Positions 52,322-61,434 of a stretch of 64,000 nt of DNA are shown here, piece by piece. Numbering within the stretch: position 1 is the first letter of the stretch; each line of letters starts with the position of its first letter. Source of the DNA: VXNE01 sp965203615 (GTDB lineage Bacteria; Pseudomonadota; Gammaproteobacteria; Pseudomonadales; Azotimanducaceae); NCBI GenBank assembly GCA_965203615.1, contig OZ241900.1, positions 4,030,001 through 4,094,000 on the forward strand, written 5' to 3'. The notes beneath the pieces are model-generated. The model did not search any database. It saw only the letters and a program-made list of their open reading frames with translations, and was not told where the DNA came from. A program made the position numbers and the translations under genes.

Positions 52322-53781
52322 GTGATCGATAACGAACGTGGGACAGCATGGTCCTCGGTGTTCCGGGCCAGTCTCGTTGTTGCGGTGTCGGCAACTGTTG
52401 CTCTGACGGCGTGCAACGGCCGGAGCGATTCCGTCGACGCGCTGGTGGTTGCCGGCATCGACTCGCCGGACGAGGAACTCGCGCAGTTCCTCGAAGGCAT
52501 GATCCAGGATGCCCGCTCTTTGCCGACCTCGGGCCTGATGCGGGGTCCGCCTGGCCATGGCCTACGAGAACAACCTTTTCCTGGACGAGGCGCTGATCAC
52601 CTACGCGCAGGCTGCGGCACTCGATCCGGAGGACTTCCGCTGGCCGTACTTCAGCGCGCTGCTGAAGGGCAGGCATGGGCAGTATCAGGCGGCGCTCGAT
52701 GACCTCGAGCGCGCGATCGGGATAGATGCGGACTATGCGCCCGCCTGGTTGTGGCGCGGCACCTGGCTTGTGGACCTGCATCGACCCTTTGAGGCCATGA
52801 CGGCGTTTGAGCGTGCCCATGCCCTGGGGGCGGACAAGGAGGCGGCCTTTGGGCGTGCCCGGGCGCTGATCGCGCAGGAGCAATACGCAGATGCCGTGAC
52901 ACTGCTGGAACCGCTGGCGCGGGGACTATCGCCATCCATACATCTATCGCACGCTTGGATTTGCGTTGAGGGCCCTCGGCAGGATGGAGGAAGCACGCGC
53001 GGCCGTGGCGCTCGGCCGGTCGGCGGACCCGCTTTCGTGGAGGGACCCGCGCGCTGTGGAGAAGGCGGCGTTCGTTCGGGGAATCGGCCGATTCTCGTTC
53101 GCGCAGAACCTGCTCGGCGCGGGCAAGGTCGAAGCGGCTCTGGAGATACTCGAAGCGTTGCGCGCCGAGCAGCCGGACGAGACATGCGGAGCAGCCGGCC
53201 ATCATGCGGCGCGTGCCTGCGAAGTCCTGAATACCCTGAGCCTCGCCTACGTGCGTGCGGGTCGCATTGACGAGGCTTTCAGCCTCGTGCAGCGGGGCCT
53301 GTCGATCAATCCGGACTTCTTTCCGTTCCATCTCAATATCGCGGACCGATACCGGGGTCGCCGCGAACTCGACAACGCACTCCGCCACATCGATCGCGCC
53401 ATCGCCCTGAATCCCTCGCTCGGTTACGGGTACGAGCAACGCGGGCGACTGTTGATCGGCATGGGCAGGTACGACGAAGCAATGAGCGCTCTCGAGAAGG
53501 CGGTTACCCTCGCCCCGGAGCGACCCGTGACGTTGCTGTACCTGAGTATGGTCGAAGGTGAACGCGAGGACTGGCATCAATCGGTCGAGCACTTGAAGCG
53601 TGCCATCCGCCTGGACCCGGAGTTCGCGATCGGACACGCTTACCTGGCCCGGAGCCTCGGCGAGACCGGCCGGATCGACGAGGCCTGGGAAGCGTTCCGG
53701 ATGGCAGAGCAGTACGGCGCCCCGGGCTATGAGATTGAAGCAACCGAGAGTCGGCTGAGGGAACTGGAGTCTGCGTTGTAG
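52322..53781 (+). pseudogene. TPR lipoprotein gene interrupted by two +1 shifts at GGGG runs
   Basis: Three consecutive frames make one protein. The first gives a lipoprotein signal (VVAVSATVALTACNGRSD, lipobox LTAC) from a GTG start and continues to SGLMR. The second continues VRLAMAYENNLFLDEALITY, then AQAAALDPEDF and further TPR units to LLEPLAR. The third continues DYRHPYIYRTLGFALRALG and TPRs to the TAG at 53781. Removing one G from GGGG at 52542-52545 and one from GGGG at 52922-52925 restores a single frame of about 485 codons. The restored product would be a TPR lipoprotein. It is followed, with a TAGTG overlap, by the UnbV-type gene. It may be a real pseudogene or an assembly error. 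Confidence 0.8.
52966..53781 (+). CDS. C-terminal TPR segment of the interrupted gene
   Basis: This is the longest intact piece of the interrupted gene, 271 residues in one frame. Repeating TPR helices are visible: LNTLSLAYVRAGRIDEAFSL, FHLNIADRYRGRRELDNALR, YGYEQRGRLLIGMGRYDEAM and AIGHAYLARSLGETGRIDEAW. It lacks a signal sequence of its own and has no convincing ribosome binding site, so independent expression is doubtful. It ends at the TAG that overlaps the GTG of the next gene. Confidence 0.55.
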   Translation: MRALGRMEEARAAVALGRSADPLSWRDPRAVEKAAFVRGIGRFSFAQNLLGAGKVEAALEILEALRAEQPDETCGAAGHHAARACEVLNTLSLAYVRAGRIDEAFSLVQRGLSINPDFFPFHLNIADRYRGRRELDNALRHIDRAIALNPSLGYGYEQRGRLLIGMGRYDEAMSALEKAVTLAPERPVTLLYLSMVEGEREDWHQSVEHLKRAIRLDPEFAIGHAYLARSLGETGRIDEAWEAFRMAEQYGAPGYEIEATESRLRELESAL

Positions 53782-55460
53782 TGTTGGCGAATCCTCGAAT
53801 CCCTGTTGGGGCGGTGACTGGTGCGACGTTTCTGATGTCGGTCATGGCAGCGTGTTCGCAATCCAGCGTGCAGGACGACGGCCCGTGGTTCAGCGAGGAG
53901 GCCCGACAGCGTGGTCTCGACTTCGAGCACCGATCGGGCTACACCGACCGTCCCCTGCTGCCGGAGATCCTCGCCGGAGGTGCGGCGCTGGCCGACCTGG
54001 ACGGGGATGGCGACCTGGACGCATACCTGGTCCAGAGCGGTCGAATCGGATCGGACAACGCGGACGCCGGGAACCGTCTTTACCTGAACCGCGGCGACGG
54101 GTACTTCGACGAGGTTCCTGGGGCGGCAGGCGCAGACGATCGGGGCTATGGCATGGGTGCCACCGCGGGCGACTACGACAACGACGGCGATGTCGACCTG
54201 TACGTCACGAACTACGGGCCAAACGTACTGTATCGAAACGATGGCACAGGTCGATTCGAGGACGTGTCGCGGGCGGCGGGGGTCGACGATCCGGGCTGGG
54301 GCAGCGCGGCCGCCTTCCTCGACCTGGATGCGGACGGCGATCTGGACCTGTTCCTCGTGAATTACATGAACTGGACCCCCGAGATCGAACGCGACTGCTA
54401 TGTGCGCGGCGCGATCACGTATTGCGGCCCCGGGCAATACGCCCTGCCGGCCATGGACCGGCTGTTCCGGAACAACGGCGACGGAACCTTCACGGACGTC
54501 ACGTCCGATTCCGGCATCAACGTCGCCTTCGGCAACGGTCTGGGCGTTGTCGGCGCGGACTTCAATCGCGACGGGCTCACGGACGTGTTTGTCGCCAACG
54601 ACATGCTGGTCAACCAGCTCTGGCTGAACCGCGGGGATCTGCGCTTCGAGGACGAGTCGCTGCTGTGGGGCTGCACCGTGGACGAACACGGCATCGAAAA
54701 GGCCGGGATGGGAGTGGCCGCCGCAGACTTCGACGACGATGACGATACCGATCTGCTGGTCGTGAACATGGAGCAGCAGACCGATTCGTTCTTCCGCAAC
54801 GAGGGCAGCTACTTCGTCGACGCCACCCGCATGGTCGGGCTCGGCGCGTCGAGCCTCCGCTATACGCGCTTCGGCGTGGCCCTGGCGGACTTCGACCATG
54901 ACGGCCGCTTGGATCTCTACGAGGCAAACGGTCGAATCGAGTCGTCGGATCCTTCGCTTGTGCAGGACTTCGCGGAGCCCAACACGCTATATCGCGGCAC
55001 GGCAGGGGAATCTTCGTTCCGATTCGAGGAAGTCACGCCCGAGGGCGGTGTCGACCCCGCGCTCCGGCACACGAGCCGCGGTCTTGCCGTTGGCGACGTC
55101 GACAACGATGGTGGCCTCGACCTCCTGGTCGTGAATCGCGACGCCGCACCGTACCTCCTGATGAATCGGGCCGCCCGGGAAAATTGGGTCCGATTCGAGG
55201 TGCGCACGTCCACTGGCCGCGATGCCCACGGAGCCAGCGTTTCGACGACCGTGGGAGCCGTCCGGATGCGGCGGGACGTACAGCCGGGCGCCAGCTACCT
55301 GACGTCAAGCGACCCGCGGGTTCACTTCGGTCTCGGCCGGGAGATACGGGCCGGGAACGTCACCGTTACTTGGCCCGGTGGGCAAAGGGAAGCCTTCGGC
55401 GGTTTCGAGGCAGGCCGCACCTATCGCCTGGATCAAGGTCTCGGCAGCCCGGTGGAATAA
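53781..55460 (+). CDS. CRTAC-type FG-GAP/UnbV lipoprotein
   Basis: A 559-residue exported protein starting at GTG, overlapping the TPR stop (TAGTG). The N-terminus ends in FLMSVMAACSQSS, a plausible lipoprotein site. FG-GAP/VCBS repeats follow: LADLDGDGDLDAYLVQSGR, GDYDNDGDVDLYVTNYG, LDLDADGDLDLFLVNYM, ADFNRDGLTDVFVANDML, ADFDDDDDTDLLVVNMEQ and GDVDNDGGLDLLVVNRD. The C-terminal ASPIC/UnbV domain contains VHFGLGREIRAGNVTVTWPG. The protein probably forms a calcium-binding beta-propeller at the cell surface. The TPR-UnbV pairing repeats, as two genes, the fused architecture at 43350-46082. Confidence 0.93.
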   Translation: MLANPRIPVGAVTGATFLMSVMAACSQSSVQDDGPWFSEEARQRGLDFEHRSGYTDRPLLPEILAGGAALADLDGDGDLDAYLVQSGRIGSDNADAGNRLYLNRGDGYFDEVPGAAGADDRGYGMGATAGDYDNDGDVDLYVTNYGPNVLYRNDGTGRFEDVSRAAGVDDPGWGSAAAFLDLDADGDLDLFLVNYMNWTPEIERDCYVRGAITYCGPGQYALPAMDRLFRNNGDGTFTDVTSDSGINVAFGNGLGVVGADFNRDGLTDVFVANDMLVNQLWLNRGDLRFEDESLLWGCTVDEHGIEKAGMGVAAADFDDDDDTDLLVVNMEQQTDSFFRNEGSYFVDATRMVGLGASSLRYTRFGVALADFDHDGRLDLYEANGRIESSDPSLVQDFAEPNTLYRGTAGESSFRFEEVTPEGGVDPALRHTSRGLAVGDVDNDGGLDLLVVNRDAAPYLLMNRAARENWVRFEVRTSTGRDAHGASVSTTVGAVRMRRDVQPGASYLTSSDPRVHFGLGREIRAGNVTVTWPGGQREAFGGFEAGRTYRLDQGLGSPVE

Positions 55461-55543
55461 CCTTCCATGGTCGACGAGCGGGGCCGGGCCACAGGCGAAG
55501 CCGAAGGCGCCGGCTGTGGGGCACTCGCCTGGCGGTCCCGGTC

Positions 55544-56458
55544 TCAGGTATCCGAATCGAATACCTCGTCGAGCGTGCCGGCGTCCAGCACGTTGTCGGC
55601 CCATGTCTCCAGTTCGCCCTCGGACGCTTCGCCAAGCCGTTCGGTGATTTCAGGTGACAGGAGGCCGAATCGCCGCCGGAGCAGTCGCTCCAGCACTGCC
55701 CGCTCCCCCTCGACGCGACCTTGCTGCATCCCCTGCTGCATGCCTTCGTCGCGCGCCCTTTGGACTATTCCTGCCATCGTTGCACCTTCCTCGGGGTATT
55801 GTCGTCGATAGTGCCTGCGCTCATTTTCGGTCAGGCTGGCATAGATGTCGATGAAGTCGATATATTTCGCCCGTTTGCCGCCGTCGGGCTCCAGCGCCAA
55901 CAGCCCGCGAACTGCCTGCGCGTAGACCTCCACCTTGCGGTCCTCGGGCCATTGCATGTTCGGGAGGTTCACCCGGGCCACCAGATTGTTGCTGTCCCAC
56001 CAGTGTTCGGCGGGCGTCTCCGCGAGCTTGCAGCTCAGGTGGCTGAACTTCAGATAGGTATGGCGCTCGGTGCCCAGGAGGAGCGTTGGTGGCGCGGCGT
56101 CGGCGGTGCGCAGGAAGATCGCGATCGGCACCACACGGTCCGTGTCGAACATGTCGGCGAGGTCGAGGCAGTAATGGGCCAGCCGGTGCAGGTCGAATCT
56201 CCGCGAGTCGGATTCTTCTTCCAGCACGAACAGGATCGATTCGCGACGGCCATCGGTCCACTCCACGAGCACGGGCGTATCGAGTTCTCGGAAGCGTTCG
56301 CCAAGGCGTTCCTGCAACTGTTCCTGTCGAATCGGTATGAACCGTACGTTGTCTTGTACCAGGGGCGCTTCATCGGCACCGAAGAACGCAAGCGCGTCGC
56401 GAGAGTAGTCGAGAATCAGGTTCTTGAAGTTCTGGTCGTGGCTGACCGTGTCCGCCAT
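55544..56458 (-). CDS. Rpn-family putative nuclease/transposase-like protein, copy 2
   Basis: A 304-residue paralogue of the protein at 34934-35827. The N-terminus SHDQNFKNLILDYSRDALAF, the core LVEWTDGRRESILFVLEEES and the tail RLLRRRFGLLSPEITERL all correspond. A short repeat GMQQGMQQGRVEG in the linker before the tail is a small in-frame duplication. The start at 56458 (MADTVSHDQ) is preferred because it matches the paralogue start; the frame is open to 56491. It is convergent with the UnbV gene. Confidence 0.86.
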   Translation of the reverse strand: MADTVSHDQNFKNLILDYSRDALAFFGADEAPLVQDNVRFIPIRQEQLQERLGERFRELDTPVLVEWTDGRRESILFVLEEESDSRRFDLHRLAHYCLDLADMFDTDRVVPIAIFLRTADAAPPTLLLGTERHTYLKFSHLSCKLAETPAEHWWDSNNLVARVNLPNMQWPEDRKVEVYAQAVRGLLALEPDGGKRAKYIDFIDIYASLTENERRHYRRQYPEEGATMAGIVQRARDEGMQQGMQQGRVEGERAVLERLLRRRFGLLSPEITERLGEASEGELETWADNVLDAGTLDEVFDSDT

Positions 56459-56582
56459 GCGCTGCACCCGCGTTTGTTCTCGCTCAAGCATGGGTCAAAT
56501 GCCGGCGGATGCACTACGGGCGATTGCCGAAAGTTCGGTAGGAAATTGTCCTTGGCTCAGGCGTGTCAGGACTGACGGAGCA

Positions 56583-57368
56583 CTAGAGCTTCCACACGAA
56601 CAGGGCCTGCAGGGCACTCTCGTCGGTGGCGCCGTCGCCCAGTTTGTTCATCCAGAACTGGTATTCGATGCCCACCGAGATGCGATCGTTCGGATTCCAG
56701 CGCAGTTGGGGCTGCGCGAGGATCCATGACTCGACCGTGGCGCCGAATTCGTTCTCCCGCGCTGCAACGTACTCCACGTGGCCTTCGATGCTGAAGCTCG
56801 ACTCGCCGATCGAAAACGGGCGTGCGAAGTTGAAGTCCACAAGGACGGCGTCGTTCTCCCTCGGCGCGCCCCCGGATGCCGCGCCTTCACTGTCGTCGAT
56901 GTAGGCGGCGACGTCGAGATTCGCGAATGCGAAGCCGGGCAGGTCGAGGGACAGCCGCAGGCCCGGCAGGTACTTCTTCACGTTGGCGTCGGCGCCCCAG
57001 TTGACACCCAGGATGAGGCCGATGTCGGAAACGACTCCGCCACCTGTTTCCTTGCCCCGAATCTTTGTGAGACTGAAATTCGAGTACCACTCGCCATAGA
57101 TATCGAAGTCCTGGAACCCCGGGTCCTGCGCGTCGAGCACGTCGATGAAGAAGAAGTTGTCGCCGTATTTCCATCCGCTCGCGTGCTGCAGCGTGTAGAT
57201 GACATGGTATGAATCGCCGCCTCCCGCGAATGTCGGGATGTCCAGGTTGCCGTACTGCACTTGCAGTTCGGTATTGCTCCACTCGGCACCAAAGGAGTGC
57301 AATGCAAGGAGCAGGGCAGGTAAAGCCAACCCACGGCGGCGTAGCGCTTGCATTCGTTTCTCGAACAT
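56583..57368 (-). CDS. Tsx-like nucleoside-channel outer-membrane protein
   Basis: A 261-residue outer-membrane beta-barrel of the Tsx/DUF5020 type. The start at 57368 gives a signal peptide (RRRGLALPALLLALHSFGAE). Family patterns are WSNTELQVQYGNLD, YGDNFFFIDVLDAQDP, FDIYGEWYSNFSLTKIRG and ISVGIEYQFWMNKLG, with a terminal FVWKL. Tsx proteins admit nucleosides or similar small solutes. It is preceded on the same strand by an MFS transporter whose stop lies 17 bp upstream of this start, so the two may form an outer- and inner-membrane uptake pair. Confidence 0.87.
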   Translation of the reverse strand: MFEKRMQALRRRGLALPALLLALHSFGAEWSNTELQVQYGNLDIPTFAGGGDSYHVIYTLQHASGWKYGDNFFFIDVLDAQDPGFQDFDIYGEWYSNFSLTKIRGKETGGGVVSDIGLILGVNWGADANVKKYLPGLRLSLDLPGFAFANLDVAAYIDDSEGAASGGAPRENDAVLVDFNFARPFSIGESSFSIEGHVEYVAARENEFGATVESWILAQPQLRWNPNDRISVGIEYQFWMNKLGDGATDESALQALFVWKL

Positions 57369-57385
57369 GGCTTCTGCAGCAGAGT

Positions 57386-58588
57386 CTATCGGTTCCGATG
57401 GGTTTCCGGTGCGATGACCGCGAACAGGGTGGTTGCGAGCAGGAGCGCTGCCGCGGCAGTCCAGAGCGGCGCGTCGAGCCCGGCCGCGTCCCCAAGCCAG
57501 CCGAGCAGGATCGGGCCGACGACATAGCCGATGTCGCTCAGCGTTCGGTATGAGCTCATCGCCGCGGCATTCAATCCGGGTGGCGCGGAATCGGCCGCGT
57601 AGGCGGATGGCGCGGCGGCGGCAGCAGCGCTCGCGCCTCCCCAGATGGCGCATGCGAAGAGAAACCAGGCGTATGCCGGGGCCAGGCTGAACAGGAGCAT
57701 GGACAGGCTGGTGAGGACGGTCGTGGGTACGATGACAGCCTTGCGTCCGTAGCGGTCCACGAGGGCGCCGGCCGGATAGGTGATGGCGAGCCCGATGATG
57801 CTCCCTAGAGCCAGACCGAAGCCGATGTCGGTGGGGTCCAGTCCCAGGCGATCGCGGGCGAGGACCGGAACGATACTGAACAGGGCACCGGTTCGCGCCG
57901 CGGCGCCGGTCAGGCTGATAAGGCACACGAGCAGAAAGCCCGCGTTGGCGGCGAGCACGCGAAGTTGGCCGTGCCATGGCAGGACCGGAACGCTCGCGTC
58001 GCGTTCGGTGCCCATGCCGCGGGTTTCTGCTACGCCGAACCACGCAATGGCAGCCACGACGGCGCTTGCCAGGCCGTACACCAGGAACGGCGCTTCCAGC
58101 CCGAACCGCTCGGCCAGGTAGCCGCCCGGCAGGGGACCGATGCCGACCGCGAACAGGAAAACTCCCTGGTAGATCGCGAGCGTTCGGCCGCGCGTGGAGG
58201 CGTGTGTGATATCGGCCAGCACGATCAGGCCGGCGGTCAGCACCACGCCCGCACCGGCACCGGAGACGAAACGCGCCAATACCAGTTCCACGTAGCTTCC
58301 GGCTGCGGCTGACCACAGATTGCCCAGGGCCGACAAGGCGCCGCCGATTGCCAGGGCATTGCGCCTGCCGAGGCGGTCCGCCACCTGGCCGGTCGGTACG
58401 GCGAGCAGGAACCGGGCCAACCCGTACACGGCGATCGTCGCGCCGATCGCGACCTGGGGCACGTCGAAGGACTGCGCGTACAGTGGAAGCACCGGAATCA
58501 CCGCCCCGAAACCGAGCTGATTGATGGCGATCAGGGCGCACATCCACGCGAGGATGGTGCGCGGGGACTGCTTCGGGTGGGAATTCAT
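57386..58588 (-). CDS. MFS transporter
   Basis: A 400-residue inner-membrane transporter with about 12 predicted membrane segments. It has the MFS loop motif GQVADRLGRRNALAIGG between helices 2 and 3, and a related loop GALVDRYGRKAVIV in the second half. The Ala/Gly-rich segments resemble drug or sugar efflux members of the MFS-1 group. Substrate is unknown. The ATG at 58588 is chosen over a TTG six codons upstream. It is closely followed by the Tsx-like channel gene. Confidence 0.92.
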   Translation of the reverse strand: MNSHPKQSPRTILAWMCALIAINQLGFGAVIPVLPLYAQSFDVPQVAIGATIAVYGLARFLLAVPTGQVADRLGRRNALAIGGALSALGNLWSAAAGSYVELVLARFVSGAGAGVVLTAGLIVLADITHASTRGRTLAIYQGVFLFAVGIGPLPGGYLAERFGLEAPFLVYGLASAVVAAIAWFGVAETRGMGTERDASVPVLPWHGQLRVLAANAGFLLVCLISLTGAAARTGALFSIVPVLARDRLGLDPTDIGFGLALGSIIGLAITYPAGALVDRYGRKAVIVPTTVLTSLSMLLFSLAPAYAWFLFACAIWGGASAAAAAAPSAYAADSAPPGLNAAAMSSYRTLSDIGYVVGPILLGWLGDAAGLDAPLWTAAAALLLATTLFAVIAPETHRNR

Positions 58589-58740
58589 GCGGGTGACCAG
58601 ACCCAAACTGGACGGGGGTTCGGGTGACGACTCAGGGGCTGGATGAGAAGGCGGTTAGCTTATCCGATGCGGGAGCGCTGCCGACAGGATGGCGCGCTGT
58701 GGCATCATTATGCGTCTACCCAATTGGCAAGTGAGCACCA

Positions 58741-60978
58741 ATGAGCGAAGCGATCGACTTTCGATATGTGGGAACGCGGCCCGTCAGACCGGACGGTGTC
58801 GACAAGGTCACCGGACGGGCGAACTATGGCGCGGATTTCAGTCTCCCCGGGATGATCCAGGGGCGCGTCTTGAGAAGCCCCCACGCCCACGCGCGCATCC
58901 GGCGTATCGATACAAGCAAGGCGTTGGCGATGGACGGCGTGTTGGCCGTTGTCACCGGTGACGACTTGCCGGCGTTGAGCGAGGTTCGGGATTCGGACCT
59001 CGCGGTCAATGTCATCGCCCGCGATCGCGTCCTGTACCACGGCCACGCGGTGGCCGCGGTAGCCGCCTCGTCGACGACCATTGCCGACGCCGCCCTGGAA
59101 GCCATCGAAGTGGAATACGAACCGCTTCCGGCGTTGATGTCCCTGGAGGAAGCGATCGCGCCGGATGCGCCGCTCCTGTACGACGACATCTACACCCAGG
59201 GGCTGCCCGAGACGCCGGCCAAACCCTCGAATATCCCGCAGAAATACATGCTTTCGGGGGGCGACCTGGAAGCCGGATTCGAAGCGGCCGACCTCATCGT
59301 CGAGGGAGAGTATTCGACGCCCACCGTGCACCAGGGTTACATCGAACCGCATGCCTGCGTTGCCAACATCAACGAAGAGGGGCGCGCGACGGTGTGGTGC
59401 TCCACCCAGGGCCACTTCGGCGTACGCGGTTCCGTGGCCGGGGTGCTGGGCATGGACGTGTCCAAGCTCAAGGTGATACCCAGCGAGATCGGCGGGGGAT
59501 TCGGCGGCAAGCTCACGCTGTACCTGGAACCGCTCGCCGTCGTCATGTCGCAACAGTCGGGGCGCCCGGTGAAGATGGTCATGACCCGCGAGGAGGTGTT
59601 CCGCGCTTCCGGCCCGGTATCGGCCACGCGCTCGCGCGTGAAGATCGGCGCAAAGCGCGACGGCACGTTGACGGCGATGCAGGCCGAGCTGTGGTACGAG
59701 GCGGGTGCCTATCGGGGCGGCGGGCCGATGCGGCCGGGATGCATGTGCATCTTCGCGGGCTATACGTGTCCGAACTTCCTCATTGAGGGCTATACCGTGG
59801 TGGTAAACAAGCCCAAGGTAGCCGCCTACCGCGCGCCCGGTTCGCCACAGTCGAATTTCGCCGGCGAGTCGACGCTGGACGAGCTGGCGCGGCAGCTTGG
59901 CATGGACCCCATCGAGTTGCGCCTCAAGAACGCGGTCAGCGAGGGCAGCCAGTCCACGTATGGACCGCAGTTCTCCAAGGTCGGGCTGCGTGAGTGTCTC
60001 GAGGCGGCGAAGCGGCACCCGAACTACGCCGCGGAGCTTGGCGACAACGAGGGCCGCGGCGTCGCCGTGGGGTTCTGGTTCAACGGCGGCAACCAGTCGT
60101 CGGCGGAAGTGCTGGTCAACGAGAACGGCACCGTGACGGTGGTGGAGGGCAACCCCGACATCGGCGGGTCGCGTGCCTCGATGGCGCTGCAGTGCGCCGA
60201 GACGCTGGGCATTCCCTACGAGGACATCCAGGTGGTGGTGGCTGACACGGAAAGCGTTGGCTTCAGCAATGCCACCGGCGGCAGCCGCACGACCTTCGCG
60301 ACCGGCATGGCCGTGATCGAGGCCTCGCGAAAGGTCATCGCGGAACTGCGGGAACGCGCCGCGGCCACGTGGGACGTCGATGTCGACCAGGTCGACTGGG
60401 TCGACGGCCGCGCGGTGCCCAAAGCGGGTGCCAACGTGGATGTGGAGCCGCTATCGCTGCGCGAAATTGCCGGTGATGCCGCGCGAACCGGGGGACCGAT
60501 CAACGCGGCGGCATCCCTTAATGCGCAAGGCCCGGGTCCTGCCTTCTCGGTGAACGTCGCTGACGTTCGAATCGACCGCGATACCGGCAAGACGGATGTG
60601 CTCCGGTTCACGGCTGTGCAGGATGCCGGCAAGGCCGTACATCCGAGCTACGTCGAGGGGCAGCTCCAGGGCGGCGCGGCCCAGGGTATCGGCTGGGCCT
60701 TGAACGAGGAGTACATCTGGGATTCCGAAGGAAGGCTCGACAACGCCGGGTTCCTGGACTATCGCGTGCCGGTCGCGTCCGACCTGCCGATGATCGATAC
60801 GCACATCGTGGAGGTCGCCAATCCTTCGCATCCGTTCGGAGTTCGGGGATGCGGCGAGACGCCGATCGTTGCGCCGCTGGCTGCTACCGCGAACGCGGTT
60901 CGAGGCGCCGCGGGTGTGCGCGTGCACGACCTGCCAATCTCGCCCCCGCGCCTGTTGGCGGCGCTGTCGGAGGACTGA
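58741..60978 (+). CDS. xanthine dehydrogenase-family molybdopterin-binding subunit
   Basis: A 745-residue large (catalytic) subunit of a molybdenum hydroxylase. N-terminal a/b hammerhead: RPDGVDKVTGRANYGADFSL and RSPHAHARIRRIDTSKAL. Molybdopterin-contact motifs: PSEIGGGFGGK, AYRAPGSPQSNFAGES and QGGAAQGIGWALNEEY. The conserved catalytic Glu lies in RGCGETPIV, near residue 706. The FAD and 2Fe-2S subunits normally encoded beside it are absent from the window, so the partners must lie elsewhere. The VOC gene starts 6 bp downstream and is probably co-transcribed. Confidence 0.94.
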   Translation: MSEAIDFRYVGTRPVRPDGVDKVTGRANYGADFSLPGMIQGRVLRSPHAHARIRRIDTSKALAMDGVLAVVTGDDLPALSEVRDSDLAVNVIARDRVLYHGHAVAAVAASSTTIADAALEAIEVEYEPLPALMSLEEAIAPDAPLLYDDIYTQGLPETPAKPSNIPQKYMLSGGDLEAGFEAADLIVEGEYSTPTVHQGYIEPHACVANINEEGRATVWCSTQGHFGVRGSVAGVLGMDVSKLKVIPSEIGGGFGGKLTLYLEPLAVVMSQQSGRPVKMVMTREEVFRASGPVSATRSRVKIGAKRDGTLTAMQAELWYEAGAYRGGGPMRPGCMCIFAGYTCPNFLIEGYTVVVNKPKVAAYRAPGSPQSNFAGESTLDELARQLGMDPIELRLKNAVSEGSQSTYGPQFSKVGLRECLEAAKRHPNYAAELGDNEGRGVAVGFWFNGGNQSSAEVLVNENGTVTVVEGNPDIGGSRASMALQCAETLGIPYEDIQVVVADTESVGFSNATGGSRTTFATGMAVIEASRKVIAELRERAAATWDVDVDQVDWVDGRAVPKAGANVDVEPLSLREIAGDAARTGGPINAAASLNAQGPGPAFSVNVADVRIDRDTGKTDVLRFTAVQDAGKAVHPSYVEGQLQGGAAQGIGWALNEEYIWDSEGRLDNAGFLDYRVPVASDLPMIDTHIVEVANPSHPFGVRGCGETPIVAPLAATANAVRGAAGVRVHDLPISPPRLLAALSED

Positions 60979-60984
60979 TCGGAT

Positions 60985-61365
60985 ATGCCGGGATTCAGCT
61001 ACGACGGAACCATCACCCTGTCGTCGTCCGTCAGCGACCTCGACGCGTCCCTCGCCTGGTTCCAGGACGTGCTTGGCTTCGAGGAGATCTTCAAGATACC
61101 CGAAGCTGGATGGGCGGAGGTTGCGACGCCTGCCGAAGGCGTCAGCATAGGTTTGGAGCAACGCGACGAGGTCGGCGGCGACGGTGGCTCGACGCCGGTA
61201 CTCGGCGTCGCCGATATCGACGCGGCACGTGCCGAACTCGAAGCCAAGGGCGTCAGGTTCGACGGCGACACCGTCGAGATCCCGGGCATGGTCAAGCTCG
61301 CGACCTTCTTCGATCCCGACGGCAACCGGTACATGTTCGCCCAGTCGCTAGCGAACGAAGGCTGA
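60985..61365 (+). CDS. VOC-family (glyoxalase/dioxygenase-like) protein
   Basis: A 126-residue vicinal-oxygen-chelate protein of two beta-alpha-beta-beta-beta halves. The first half is TITLSSSVSDLDASLAWFQD, then VLGFEEIFKIPEAGWAEV. The second half is LGVADIDAARAELEAKGV, ending FFDPDGNRYMFAQSL. Metal-ligand residues are not all obvious, so it may be a non-enzymatic or bleomycin-resistance-like member. The gene begins 6 bp after the molybdopterin subunit stop. Confidence 0.88.
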   Translation: MPGFSYDGTITLSSSVSDLDASLAWFQDVLGFEEIFKIPEAGWAEVATPAEGVSIGLEQRDEVGGDGGSTPVLGVADIDAARAELEAKGVRFDGDTVEIPGMVKLATFFDPDGNRYMFAQSLANEG

Positions 61366-61434
61366 TGGAACATCGCTGACACGACTGTCCGACCGTTTAC
61401 GGACCGCTCGTCCGGTCCGGGTCAATGCAACCGA

